Shown: piece by piece, positions 10,710-21,096 of the stretch
Layout: each line of letters opens with the position of its first letter
Numbering within the stretch: position 1 is the stretch's first letter
Origin: Acorus gramineus
Taxonomy: Eukaryota > Streptophyta > Magnoliopsida > Acorales > Acoraceae
NCBI GenBank assembly: GCA_030737835.1
Contig: JAUJYN010000101.1
Coordinates: forward strand, 1-64,000
Length of the DNA: 64,000 nucleotides
Reading direction: 5' to 3'
Notes under the pieces: generated by a model
Told to the model about the DNA's origin: nothing
The model's input: only the letters and a program-made list of their open reading frames with translations
The model's database searches: none
Position numbers and translations under genes: made by a program

Positions 10710-13199
10710 GTTACAAAGTTCCTAACACGGCATGGTAAGACCCAAGAAAAATTTAACCTCTCCCAAGCTTTTCGAGCAACGGATCCATTCTTCGGCCTGT
10801 TCCTACTCCATGTCGTACCAACTGCTAACCGCGAAGACCCACTATTATACATTACATTCACAGGTTTCGAATTAACTATATATTATGTGTGTTAATTTTT
10901 AAACACTGATTTTTATTTTGTGTAACACCAAAAATGATGACATTTTTGTGAAATATTTTTTTTTGTTTGTTTAAATGGCAGACTTTTATTGGTTTCATTC
11001 CTTTTCGTCTTTTTAACAGGGGCTCATGTGCCCCTCCATCAACTCAGCAGCAACAAGTCAACAGCGAGTCAACAGCAAGAACCCACTCCTAACCAATAAA
11101 AAAAACAAAAAAAATTGGTAGACCACTCGTGTTTTTAATTTTTTTAAAATAGTAAACACCATCTAATGAAGTATTAATTTTTTTAAAAAATGTACATCGC
11201 TTCATTTCAAGTTGAATGAACTCATTTTTAATAAATATAAAAAAATATTTAATGAGGTATATACGTCGTCTAACGAGACCCGTGTTTCACTGAATTCTAA
11301 CGAGGTATATAAAACTGTAAAAAAAAATTGAGTGTAACAGCGCCCAATAAGAGAGTCTATGAAGCAACACAAATGGGAATAGTAAAAAAAGAAAAAAAAA
11401 GTAAAAACAAAATATAACCACTATGATGTATTGATGTGGATGGATCCACCGTCCATGTTTGCTCTCACAAATCATCCCTTCTCTTTTAATTAACATTACC
11501 CTCTCCCTTCCACATAAAACGAAAAACCCTTCAATCCTCATCTCTAAGAAAATCTCTAATTTTTATTTTTTATTTTATTAACCTTTCTGCAATCGAGAAT
11601 CGACAATTACAATTCTTTCCTCTCCTCTTCTCCATCAACACTTCGAATGTATAAAAATTCTCTTTTACATTATTGACATTTTTACTAAATTATTTAAATA
11701 CATAAAATAATCAAATATAATATTTATTATTTTTAGTGTTTCTTTACGTCAAGCTTTGAATTTGGAGAAGGAAAAAAAAGTAAGATTAAGTTTGCGGGAC
11801 AATAGGTAAACTATTTAATTTCTTATTTTTATTATTTATATAAGTCACATTAGGCCCCTTTTTATATAAATCCTAGCTCCGCCACTGACGACACCTATAT
11901 ATTATATGTATGAATAATGTTAGACTCAACCCTTTTGAAACAGTCCTCATAATTTTTTGTTCATGTATCCCTCATCTATGTAATGAGTTATGTATTTTTA
12001 TAACAATTAAAATAAAAATTCCCATGGATGTCATAGACTCATTTAAAAAATGTGTAATTTTCTTCCCCCAAAAGGTATATACTTTTTTATAGTGAGTTTA
12101 TGTGCCTAACGAGTATACAACACTAAAAATAAGATTATAAAATATATTGAGTATAGCAACGCTCATTATATATTGGCTATATATTGGTCACAAATATGGA
12201 TTCCAAGTAACATGTGAGAGTACCGTGTGATCCAAATGAATACCAATACACTAACCCTAAGTCTATTTACATTCCCAACCGCTTGTACACTATGTTATTG
12301 GAGTGTATATTGAGATAATGCAATATATACTTCAAAATGCATCGAGTATATGAAATTTAAATTTTTTCAATTTTCATAAAGAAAAAAAAATATGCTAGTC
12401 TATTTAGGTATATATTTTATTTTTTATAACAGTATGTACTTTAATGGTCGAGTGTTTATTTACTTTTTTGGAAAGAAAAACAGGGAAGGCAATTGGGGCC
12501 GCACAAAGGTATGAACATCATTTTCCAATCGAGCACTGGTACATTTAATTCCTTCCGTAACTTCGCCTACAATCCAAAAATGGTCCCCAACTCACTTATG
12601 CACTGCAATAGTTAGTGTATACTATTGCTGTGTATACTACATGCATTATTGCAATATATAAAAATTAAATTTTTTATTTTTTTAAAATATATATATACAA
12701 ATATATTTTCATATATTACGATAATGTGTATTTTAAAATATAAACATACCAATATCTTTTTATGTGTATTTTATTTATTTATTTATTTATTTTTTTATAA
12801 AAGTATGCACTTCAACTAGTTAACGAAGTAGGAATGCTTATCATTTTTCAATCACATTCTAGAAGGTGCTGGATGGGTTTTCATCTATGGACAGCACTGC
12901 TTGTCATTTTTGCATCATTCACTCAAGCATGTAATTAAAAAGAAAAAGAAAAAGAGGAGAAGCACGATACACCCAGTTCAGTTACTTATCCAATTGTTTA
13001 TAGAATGTTAGGTGATAATGCAGTGATATATAAAAATTAATTTTTTTATTTATTAAAAAATATACTAACATTTCTTGTGTAAATTTTGTTTTTTAATTTT
13101 TTCTATTTATATAAACGAATTTATAGACAGTGGATCATCTATTCGGGTCATGTCCCATGGCGGCATCACTTTAGGCGCGGCTTAAAATCCTGTCGCCTA
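10710..13199. other. AT-rich intergenic DNA, no gene recognised
   Basis: The stretch is A/T-rich with poly-A/T runs and short fragments. No protein motif, tRNA or clear transposon terminus is visible. Short open frames here have low-complexity composition. Confidence 0.5.
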
Positions 13200-13490
13200 G
13201 ATTCAGATCAGTGTAGAACGTGGAATCGTTATGGGAGGCAGCTGAGATTCTCGTGAACCATGGAGACCAATCGTGCAAATGGGACGTAGCTCGGTCCATT
13301 GTACCGGCATGTGCGTGGGCCCTATGGCTAGCTCGCAACGAGGTGGTGTTCAGAGGGCGGAAATTCTACATCGAAAATTTGTGGCAAGCGGCAACCATGT
13401 TTATCAAGGAGTGGGGTATTCACCTAGTTGGAGCCGCGGGGGTACGGTTCGAGGGAGACAGACTAGTTCTGGAGGAGTATAGCTAGAAGT
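13200..13490 (+). pseudogene. C-terminal fragment of a LINE-type ORF2
   Basis: An open frame of about 88 residues contains ACAWALWLARNEVVFRGRK, then NLWQAATMFIKEW. This resembles the C-terminal tail of plant non-LTR reverse transcriptases (a Trp/Leu-rich segment with ARN-xx-F). No reverse transcriptase or endonuclease is present upstream, so it is a 5'-truncated remnant. A C/T-rich sequence follows with no clear poly-A tail. Confidence 0.55.
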
Positions 13491-14073
13491 AGCTAAGATG
13501 CTGGGTGGACTATCGTCCACAGGGTACCCTTTTCTTTTCTTTTCTTCTCTTTATTGCGTTTATGTTCTTCCATTTACTCTCACCCCTCATTCAGACATTG
13601 TAATTACACAAACTTAATGACAAGGCATACTGTTTTAAAAAAAAATAAACAAAAATATTTTTCTAAAAAAATTGATGAATCTAACCGATTGAGACTCCAC
13701 ATTGAATGCACCATTTTTAAAGGGAAAATTCTAAATAACCCCTTGCAAATTGTCTGAAATATGATTTATTGTAAAGTCTATATAATTCTTTGAAAACACA
13801 TGTGTAAATCCAAATAAGCCCCTAAATTAAACTTCTTTTGATAGATAAGGAATATTATGTAAATATTTTGTTCGATTAACCTTGAGTGAAAATACAATAT
13901 TTTAGGTATTGACAAACCCTCGTCATGATATATCAATAGAATAACATTAATTATTTCTTCTTTTTTATTGCACACGTATAACTATCCACAAAAATCACGG
14001 AACCATGCATCACTCAAGAGTCAAGAATATATGGAGAAATAAGAGAGAACTAGAGGGTAAAAAAAACTCCAAA
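13491..14073. other. AT-rich spacer, nothing recognised
   Basis: No coding or structural signal is visible before the target duplication of the solo LTR at 14074. Confidence 0.5.
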
Positions 14074-14343
14074 GGCTGTGTTATATATGTGTCACTTTTT
14101 AGCCTGCTGGTAACCGTTAGAGCGTTCTGGCAGTTTTTCATTTTTTTTCGGTTTTCGATCGGTACCGCTAATTTTTGGACTGTTAGCTATCGTCCTGAGT
14201 TAGAGGACTCCGATTGGAAATCTAACTGCATATTTGGTGTCCTGGTGCCATTTTAAGCCACTCATGAAAATTTCGTCGAATTCCGGTAACGTTTCTGAAA
14301 TTTCGCAGTTCCGTGGCGTATCTGGGTTTTTAAGTCGCCCGGC

Positions 14344-14350
14344 TATATAA
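14344..14350 (+). promoter_or_regulatory. TATA box of solo LTR
   Basis: TATATAA lies about 265 nt into the LTR and upstream of a pyrimidine-rich CTCTCTCTCC leader. The same motif is at the same relative place in the LTR at 59961. Confidence 0.65.
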
Positions 14351-14652
14351 GGTGGGTGAGAAAATATCCTGGCACTATTCATCATCCCCTACCTTAAGCC
14401 CTCTCTCTCCTCTCCTCCGTTTTTCTTGCTTTTGAGGCCCTTAGACCCCTCAAAGCTTAAAAGTTAAAACCTAGGCCCGATCTACACCCCGGTGGTTTCA
14501 AATCCCAATTCCGGCGAGTTTTGCCCGTCCGTCCGCCCTCTCTTCTCCTCTGTTTTGAGCCATCTCGGTGGTGGAGGTAGATCCGGGCGTTGGAAACCTT
14601 TTGGAGAGGTTTCGGTGCGCGGAGAGCAACCGGATTTCCTTTCCTCCCCTTG

Positions 14653-15802
14653 GTAAGCCTCTTTTTCCTCTCTTTCTTGCTTAGATGTATGCTAGGAGGG
14701 TGGAAATGGGGTTGGGTGGAGGTTGGCGGCGGTGGGTGGCCGTCGGAGGGCTGTGGGAGGTGATCGGAGGCTTTGGGGTGGCCGGAGGTGGGTGGTAGAG
14801 GAGCTCGGGCTGGCTGGCTGCTGTCTCGGGCAGGGCAGCAGGCGCAGTGGTTGGCGCAGGCGCGCGCGCGCGTGCGCGTGCGTGCGCTCGGGCGGTGCTG
14901 GGGGCCAGCAGGGCTGGGCGTGCGGGCGCTCGGCTGGCGCTGGAGGCCAGCAGGGCTGGGCGTGCGCGCTGGGCAGGCTGGCAGGGTTAGCTCGGGTAGG
15001 CTGGGAGCAGGTGCACCAGTTTGCTGGGCGCGCGAGCGCGTGCGCGCGGGTGCGCACGCGGCGGGCGCTCGGGGGGTGCAGAGGGAGGTGTGCGGTGCAG
15101 GCTGGCTGCGGGCAGTGGCTGTGCGCGCTGGCAGGCCGGGCTGGCTGGCTGGGCGCGCAGGCGAGCAGGGCAGGGGCGCTCGGGCATCAGGCGGGCAGTG
15201 CCCCGGGCGTGCAGGCGAGCGGTGCTCGGGCCACTCGGCGACGCGCGCAGGCAGGCAACGCGGGCAGCAGCGCGGGCAGGCTGGCAGGCGCGCTGGGCGC
15301 GTGCTGCCAGGCGCGCTGGGCGCGTGTTGCGCGGGCGTGCGCGTGGACGCTGGGTGAGGGTCCCGGGTGCTGGGCTGAGCGCTGGGCGCTGGGTCGCGGG
15401 TACCGGGTGCTGGCCGCGGGTGCTGCGCGTGGGGCGCAGGGCACTCGGGCGTGCGGCAGGGAGTGCGTGCGGGCGCTGCGCGGGGGCGCGGTGCGTGCGG
15501 GTGCACCCAGGGCCGGACGCGCGGTGCGCACGGGCGTGCGCGTGCGTGCGCCCGGGCGTGCAGTGTGTCCGGGGCTTGCGGGCAGATGCTCGGCAGGCTG
15601 TCCGGGCGCGGGCCGGGGCTCGGCGGTGCGCCCGAGGTGGGTGGCCGTGCGTGCGGTTGCCCGGTGGGCTCGGGAGTGAGTCGGGATGCTCGGATACGCG
15701 TGCGTACGGGCCGTATGTACGTTTGTCCGAGTGTTGGGTATTTTAGATGTATTTTTGTGTATTTATGTATTGTTCTCACCATATTGAATGTCTGTCTTGC
15801 AG
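14653..15802 (+). other. Putative intron with GC-rich variable sequence in LTR
   Basis: It begins GTAAGCC and ends TTGCAG. The interior is strongly GC-rich with alternating purine-pyrimidine runs (for example around 14860-14890). It has long open frames on both strands that do not resemble proteins and are not shared between copies. Its length (1150 bp) differs from every other copy (589-963 bp). Confidence 0.5.
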
Positions 15803-15838
15803 ATCTAGACGGACGGTCGCGCGACGACCCGGATTCCG
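15803..15838 (+). other. 36-nt microexon-like block in LTR
   Basis: It lies between CTTGCAG and GTGAGT. The core ACGGTCGCGCGACGACCCG is shared with other A copies. Confidence 0.6.
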
Positions 15839-16607
15839 GTGAGTGGGACAATCCAACCCAGTAGAGAGGTGTTATACGCACTTGGGTGTATACCGACCTC
15901 TCCTGGGGCACCATGGATGAATATTGGCATGTTGTAATTTGTATATCATGCGAGCATGATTTAATTGTAGAATGCATGTTACCCTAGACTTTGCATGTTA
16001 GGGACTTGCACCCTTAGGATATGGGTATGAGCCATGCACCATGTCCCTGTTTCCATGCTAGGAAGCCCGACCGATGCATGTGCCCTACTAGTTTATTTAT
16101 TAAATTAAATGCTAGTATTTTTTTAAATTGCATGTTATAGTGAATATTATAGAGGAGGGGCCTTGCGAGGACAGCGGTGAGACCCGGGTTAGGGTACACC
16201 GTGTTCCTTGTTTGGTTGTCGGGGTGTCCTATAACGGGAACTCACGCTGCCCTCCCGAGTTTCTTTCCCCCAATGATATTCCACCCTTGTTATAACCTTA
16301 TGCATGTTCCCCGCATCGTAGTTATGCGCCCTGGTGGGTTCTGAGGAATTCAGAACAGTAGTGTTGTTATGATGTGTTGTCTGCGGATCCGAGTGGATCA
16401 TATGCGATGGATAGGCTGTTCTGTTCCCTTCGTTGGATCCGTGTAGAGACTACCTCAGCGTTAGACAGGTTGTCCCGTGCAGGGGCTCCAGTAGTAGGCG
16501 CCTCCTGATCTGGTAGAAGGACTGTGCTGAACGTGGGAGTGGCCAAACGACCTACGGAGTGGGGAGAGACTATCGGTGGACCAAGGGTGACCAACAGCCT
16601 AGTCAGT

Positions 16608-16950
16608 CCCAAGAGCCTATGTCACCCGTTGTAGGGTGAGGGTGAGGGTGTAGTGGGTTGGCGATGAGCGACCCGCTGGATTTGTCTATGGATGATTGTC
16701 AGTCCCAATATCCTATGTCACTCCTGTTGAGGGGTGAGGGTGAGGGTGTAGTAGGTTGGCGATAGCGACCTGCTGGATTGGTGTAGTTAGTCCCAATATC
16801 CTTGGTCACCCCTTGAGGGGTGAGGGTGAGGGTGTAGCGGGTTGGCGGAAGCGATCCGCTGGTTTTGTGTTGATTAGTCCCAATATCCTTGGTCACCCAT
16901 TGAGGGTGAGGGTGAGGGTGTAGTGGGTTGGCGTTAGCGACCCACTAGTC
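16608..16950 (+). repeat. Four ~88-bp units of G-tract plus stem-loop
   Basis: Each unit has AGTCCCAA-TATCC, GTCACC, then GAGGGTGAGGGTG and a stem-loop. Stem starts vary between AGTGGG and AGCGGG, matched on the other side by CCCACT and CCGCT. Confidence 0.75.
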
Positions 16951-17469
16951 AGAGGAATTGTTGTTATTTGTGGCTATGGTAATGTGGTTGTGGATGTTAA
17001 GAATTATCTGGTTGTGGTCAATATTGTCTGTGATGCATGGGTTGTGCCGTTCACTGAGCGTGTGGCTCACCCCTCGCACAATATTTTTCTTCAGTGCCAT
17101 CGGAGTCGGATCTGGAGGAGGAGCTCCCCGAGGGACTTCATCAGTAGCGGAGTAGCGCCACGTTTCGCGAGTATTAGAGGCTATCAGCATCCCTTGTGCC
17201 TGTATGTATTATTTTCCGTGCTTGGGCACGTGTTTGTGTTGTATTTGGATGTCTTTGTATGTATATTGGCTCTCACAGGACATGTGATTATGTATGGAGT
17301 CTGTAGTGTGTTTTGATTACAGATTCAGTATTTAGCTTCCGCATTTGGTGTATATATCATGTCAGCCCTACTTTTGCTTGTGTATGATATATTATTGACC
17401 TCCTGTGTAGATTCTGATATTTTATATACACTTGCCGCGTACCGGGGACGCCCGGGGCGTGACAGGCTG

Positions 17470-17633
17470 GATATAAAGTTTGTGTCGAACACAAAGCTTG
17501 AGCATAGTTGGAGAAGAAGCCCTTGATGATCCACACTCTGAGATCCCTAAAGTGCCATCTACCACACTTTCTCATTATCAGGTAACTTAGAAACTCTAAT
17601 AGAGTAACTACAAGCAAGGAAGGGCCATCCTAG
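17470..17633. other. Short spacer between two insertions
   Basis: No feature is recognised other than the target duplication CCTAG at 17629-17633. Confidence 0.5.
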
Positions 17634-18022
17634 TGATGTAGGACAGATTTGGAAAGAAATCATTGCAGAATATTTGATTTCAAATCTGTTATCAAAATAA
17701 ATTTTTATAAGATTTTATTTAGGAATTTAAGATTTTTAGGATCTTATGTTTTATTTTATTAAATTTTAATTATTATCATTGTAATTGTGTTTTTACTATT
17801 TTTAGTAGAGTCATAATTCACATTATGAATATGTATTTGATGTTTGTGACCTATATAATGAGTGCCACCATATTTTGTAATTTTTTTTTTTTTATCAATT
17901 AATACAATTATTTCCCTTTTGGGTTTTTTTTCCCTGTGGATTCAAGGATTCCTTGTTGATTCAATGAGCTTATGAGATCTCAACGCTTGTTGGATCTTTT
18001 TATCTGTTTTTACGCTGCGTTA
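17634..18022 (+). repeat. 5' LTR of gag-only element
   Basis: 389 bp, starting TGATGTAGGACAG and ending CTGCGTTA. Note the TG...TA termini rather than TG...CA. Confidence 0.92.
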
Positions 18023-18024
18023 GG

Positions 18025-18040
18025 CGGTATCAGAGCGAGG
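18025..18040 (+). other. Primer-binding site (initiator tRNA-Met type)
   Basis: CGGTATCAGAGCGAGG lies 2 nt after the LTR and matches 14 of 16 bases expected for initiator tRNA-Met priming. Confidence 0.8.
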
Positions 18041-18055
18041 ATTCGCTTGGTTTCG

Positions 18056-19257
18056 ATGACACATAGCTGTGCGGGAAACAATCATCCCAATGAAGGTGAT
18101 CGTGGGGTGCTGGAGCTGTTTCGGCCGTTGCAGGAGGACCAGAAGCCTCTTTGGGAGGAGTTTCGTCAACAAACGCGGCAGACTCTTCATGAGGTGAAGG
18201 CTGGCGTGAATCTCAACACCAACAACAGACGACTTGGGAGTGATAGGATGCACGCCGAGGGATTTGCCCGAGGCCAACCTGTTACTTATAACGTTGTTCG
18301 ATGACATTCTCATTGTCTACCCGATTATGAGGATGACTCGGATGATAAAGGAGGTGAACTGTACGACTATCAACTGAGAAAGTGGCACACGTACTACTAC
18401 AATTATTTTCAAAGGTGAACATCTCCTATTTCAACAATGATTTGTCAATCGATAAGTTCCTTGATTGGATCTTAGAGATTGATAAATTCTTTGAGATAAT
18501 GGAGGTGCGTGAAAAGGAGATGGTCAGATTGGTGGCGCTTCGACTCACGAGTAGTGCCGCTAATTGGTGGGACCACCTTCAAAGGATTAGACAACGACAA
18601 GGAAGAGCACCTATTCGAACATGGAGGAGGATGAGACAATTTCTCATGGATCGCTTCCTTCCTCTAGATTATGAATAATATTTATTCCAGTTGTACTATA
18701 ATTGTCGCCAAGGTAATCGTTCCGTATTCGACTATACCACTGAATTTTTAAAATTTTCTGGTCGGTATAACCTCGCAAAAGCTAAATGGCGAGGAGTGGT
18801 CCATTATCTTAATGGGTTGAGGTCTTCAGTTTGAGATCGTATTGCTTAAGAAGAGATTTATAGCTTGACAGAAGCAATCTCTGTGGCCGTAAAAGTGGAA
18901 TCACAACTGGAGAGATCAAGGGTTCACGTGATGTCTAAAGGCTCTTCCATGATCAACCCGCTAGATGTTGCATTAAGTCAAGATATGGTTGATGGATCGA
19001 TGAAGAAGACCGAAGAAAGCCCACCAGAAAATCAGAAGAATCTAGTGACCGATCCCCATGATCAACCTCTAGTTGTATCAGAAATTGATGAGGACAGGGC
19101 AAATAAAGAAGTGGAGGATGTTGTTCTCTCCGTTGAATCTGAAAAGATTATTGGAGGAGAACAAGAGAAGTCATTTTCTTATTCCTTAGTGGTGACTCCA
19201 GATATAGAAAACCCCTGCAAACGTTCGTGTTGTAGACTACATGCCACATCAACATAA
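18056..19257 (+). pseudogene. Gypsy-type gag remnant
   Basis: An ATG at 18056 follows the primer site. After a stop at 18302-18304 and a frame change, the capsid-type domain is clear: FNNDLSIDKFLDWILEIDKFF, LTSSAANWWDHLQ and RTWRRMRQFLMDRFLP. A stop near 18676 and another in the NGLRSSV region break it again. A final open part (18865-19257) is Glu/Lys-rich and resembles the linker downstream of gag in some plant gypsy elements. No CCHC knuckle is visible. The protein would form particles for RNA packaging, but this copy is dead. Confidence 0.85.
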
Positions 19258-19510
19258 GCATTTTTTATGCCATCGTTGACAACAATAATGATTGGAACAT
19301 TGCGACTACCACAATGGTCGATTTGATTGAGAAATAATTTAAAATCAAGAAGATGTCTCTCCTCTTGCCAAAGGCCAAATACAAAAAAACATCAAATAAG
19401 ATGGAAGAAAAGGTCTTAATCTCTCCTATTGGTGTATCTGATTACATCAAATATCATCCTCCTCATCATCTAAGATCTTTTCTTCTTAAATTTGAGGACG
19501 AATTTTTCTT

Positions 19511-19523
19511 AAAAAGAGGAGAC
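19511..19523 (+). other. Polypurine tract of gag-only element
   Basis: AAAAAGAGGAGAC immediately precedes the 3' LTR. Confidence 0.8.
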
Positions 19524-19912
19524 TGATGTAGGAGAGATTTGGAAAGAAATCATTGCAGAAATTTGATTTCAAATCTGTTATCAAAATAAATTTTTATGAG
19601 ATTTTATTTAGGAATTTAAGATTTTTAGGATCTTATGTTTTATTTTATTAAATTTTAATTATTGTCATTGTAATTGTGTCTTTACTATTTTTAGTAGAGT
19701 CATAAGTCACATTATGAATATGTATTTGACGTTTGTGGCCTATATAATGAGTGCCACCATATTTTGTAAAAAAAAAACTTTTGATCAATAATATTTTGAA
19801 TTTTCTCCTTTGTGAGTTTTATTCCTTGCGGATTCAAGAATTCTTTGTGGAATTAAAGAGCTTATGAGATCTCAACGTTAGTTGGATCTTTCTATCATTT
19901 CACGTTGCGTTA
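19524..19912 (+). repeat. 3' LTR of gag-only element
   Basis: 389 bp, the same length as the 5' LTR with scattered substitutions. Followed by the CCTAG duplication. Confidence 0.92.
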
Positions 19913-19917
19913 CCTAG

Positions 19918-20945
19918 TTGAATAAATAAGTCAGACAATGTATAAAAAACAAAATGGAGAAAAGATGGAAGAGAGGGGTAAGGATAAGAGGGATGATGAG
20001 AGATGATTCCAATCAGTAATACAAGGAAAAACAACATTAAATCAATGATCCATTATTTCGTATTGAATTACAGGTGGTGTGTGCTCACATTAAACAATTT
20101 ACACAAGTGAAAGCATTCAGGATATTGTTCCTTTTGCTTCCAATGAGATTCTGATTCTTGGACAAGGTAATCCATGCCTGCTTCTCATGAAGAGAGCAAA
20201 TTATACTTGGCATCTCTCTGACTTTTGCATTGAAGTTTAAAATTTCCTCTTTTTTTTTTCATTTATATTGCTCTTATAGCCTGCATTGCATTGTATAGAC
20301 AATGTGCTTGATTTTGACTCTCTGTAGGGAGCATATATTTGCCTATGCCATTGTTTGAAGTGATTGGTAGTTGTCTATTCTGCGGTGGTTTAATATCATC
20401 TTATGATTGCATTATAATCTTTATTTCATATGTAATAAAAGAGATGATGAATGTGGGTGGGTTCGAGAGTTAACGAGAGTAGTGTCTATTACTGTTTCTA
20501 AGGTTTCTTTTATCAAAATTTTCCTGTGTCTAAAGAAAGTCATCTTCATGACATTGACAATCCCTTGTCTGGACAATGTGTTGAGGAGGTTGGCAACCTT
20601 TGTAAAATTTCATTAGATCTTTGATTGAATTAGAACTGAAAGCCTTCGAAAATATAGAAAATATACTGTGTTGACGATTGTTGCGATGATGATGAACAAA
20701 CTCATTTTATACTATACTTTCATTACTATTTATATTTTTATGTTATCTGTCACACCTTAGAATCCATTTAAAAAGTCATACTGTCTCGGTCCATCACATT
20801 GGACTATAAACACAACACCATCTCAGGTTAGGTCAAAAGAGGATTTCATTCCATGATATGCTCACACCCCCTCCCACTATAAATAGGATGATATCCCCTT
20901 CATCTTGAGGGGAAATACTTATTCTTCTCCAAAATAAGAGAACCG
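19918..20945. other. Unassigned DNA with a promoter-like end
   Basis: No gene is recognised. Near the right end is CTATAAATAGGATG (about 20877-20890), a plausible TATA box. Together with the sequence after the MITE (21097-21200) it looks like part of an old LTR or promoter. This is weak inference. Confidence 0.35.
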
Positions 20946-21096
20946 GTTACTACAAAAACTGTAATAGCCCACGGTACTAAAGATCACGGTCACTAACCAA
21001 AGATCACAGCTCGGTAGATCACGGTTTATGAACCGTGATCTAATACTTTTAATCACGGTTTTTAGCCGTGATCTTTGACTTTTTTTTGTAGTAGTG
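20946..21096. mobile_element. Foldback MITE, CACTA-like termini
   Basis: The left end reads TACTACAAAAAC and the right end complement CACTACTACAAAAA, resembling CACTA-superfamily termini. Inside, AGATCACGG and its complement recur. The segment 21015-21042 is a perfect palindrome with 12-bp arms and a 4-nt loop. Target duplication is unclear, so the exact ends are uncertain by a few bases. Confidence 0.6.

Larger units (their letters stand above)
14079..17464 (+). mobile_element. Solo LTR, type A1 (3386 bp) with 5-bp target duplication
   Basis: The ends are TGTTATATATGTGTC and GGGGCGTGACA. GGCTG flanks it on both sides (14074-14078 and 17465-17469), proving a complete insertion reduced to one LTR by recombination. 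In order: TATATAA at 14344-14350; 5' splice-like GT at 14653; GC-rich section to 15802; 36-nt block 15803-15838; four G-tract/stem-loop units 16608-16950; a conserved TTCAG near 17095. It is the longest A1 copy because its GC-rich section is largest. Confidence 0.95.
17634..19912 (+). mobile_element. Short gag-only LTR retrotransposon (non-autonomous, 2279 bp)
   Basis: Two 389-bp LTRs (17634-18022 and 19524-19912) start TGATGTAGGA and end GCGTTA. The target duplication CCTAG is present at 17629-17633 and 19913-19917. Between them are a primer-binding site, a gypsy-type gag remnant and a polypurine tract, with no protease, reverse transcriptase or integrase. This matches the known class of gag-only, non-autonomous elements that borrow enzymes from relatives. 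The two LTRs differ at several positions, so the insertion is not very recent. Confidence 0.93.

Noticed and set aside
14457-15977. Long open frames on both strands in the GC-rich LTR section (up to about 500 codons)
   Set aside because: They occur on both strands at once, consist mainly of Arg, Ala, Pro, Gly and Cys, differ between LTR copies and match no domain. High GC removes stop codons by chance.
16608-16950. Telomere-like or CRISPR-like array
   Set aside because: GGGTGA tracts do not match the plant telomere unit and the ~88-bp units have no unique spacers. They are tandem LTR repeats with stem-loops.
20100-20190. Possible exon of a host gene ending at a GGTAATCC splice-like site
   Set aside because: One short open stretch with no recognisable protein family and no second exon nearby.
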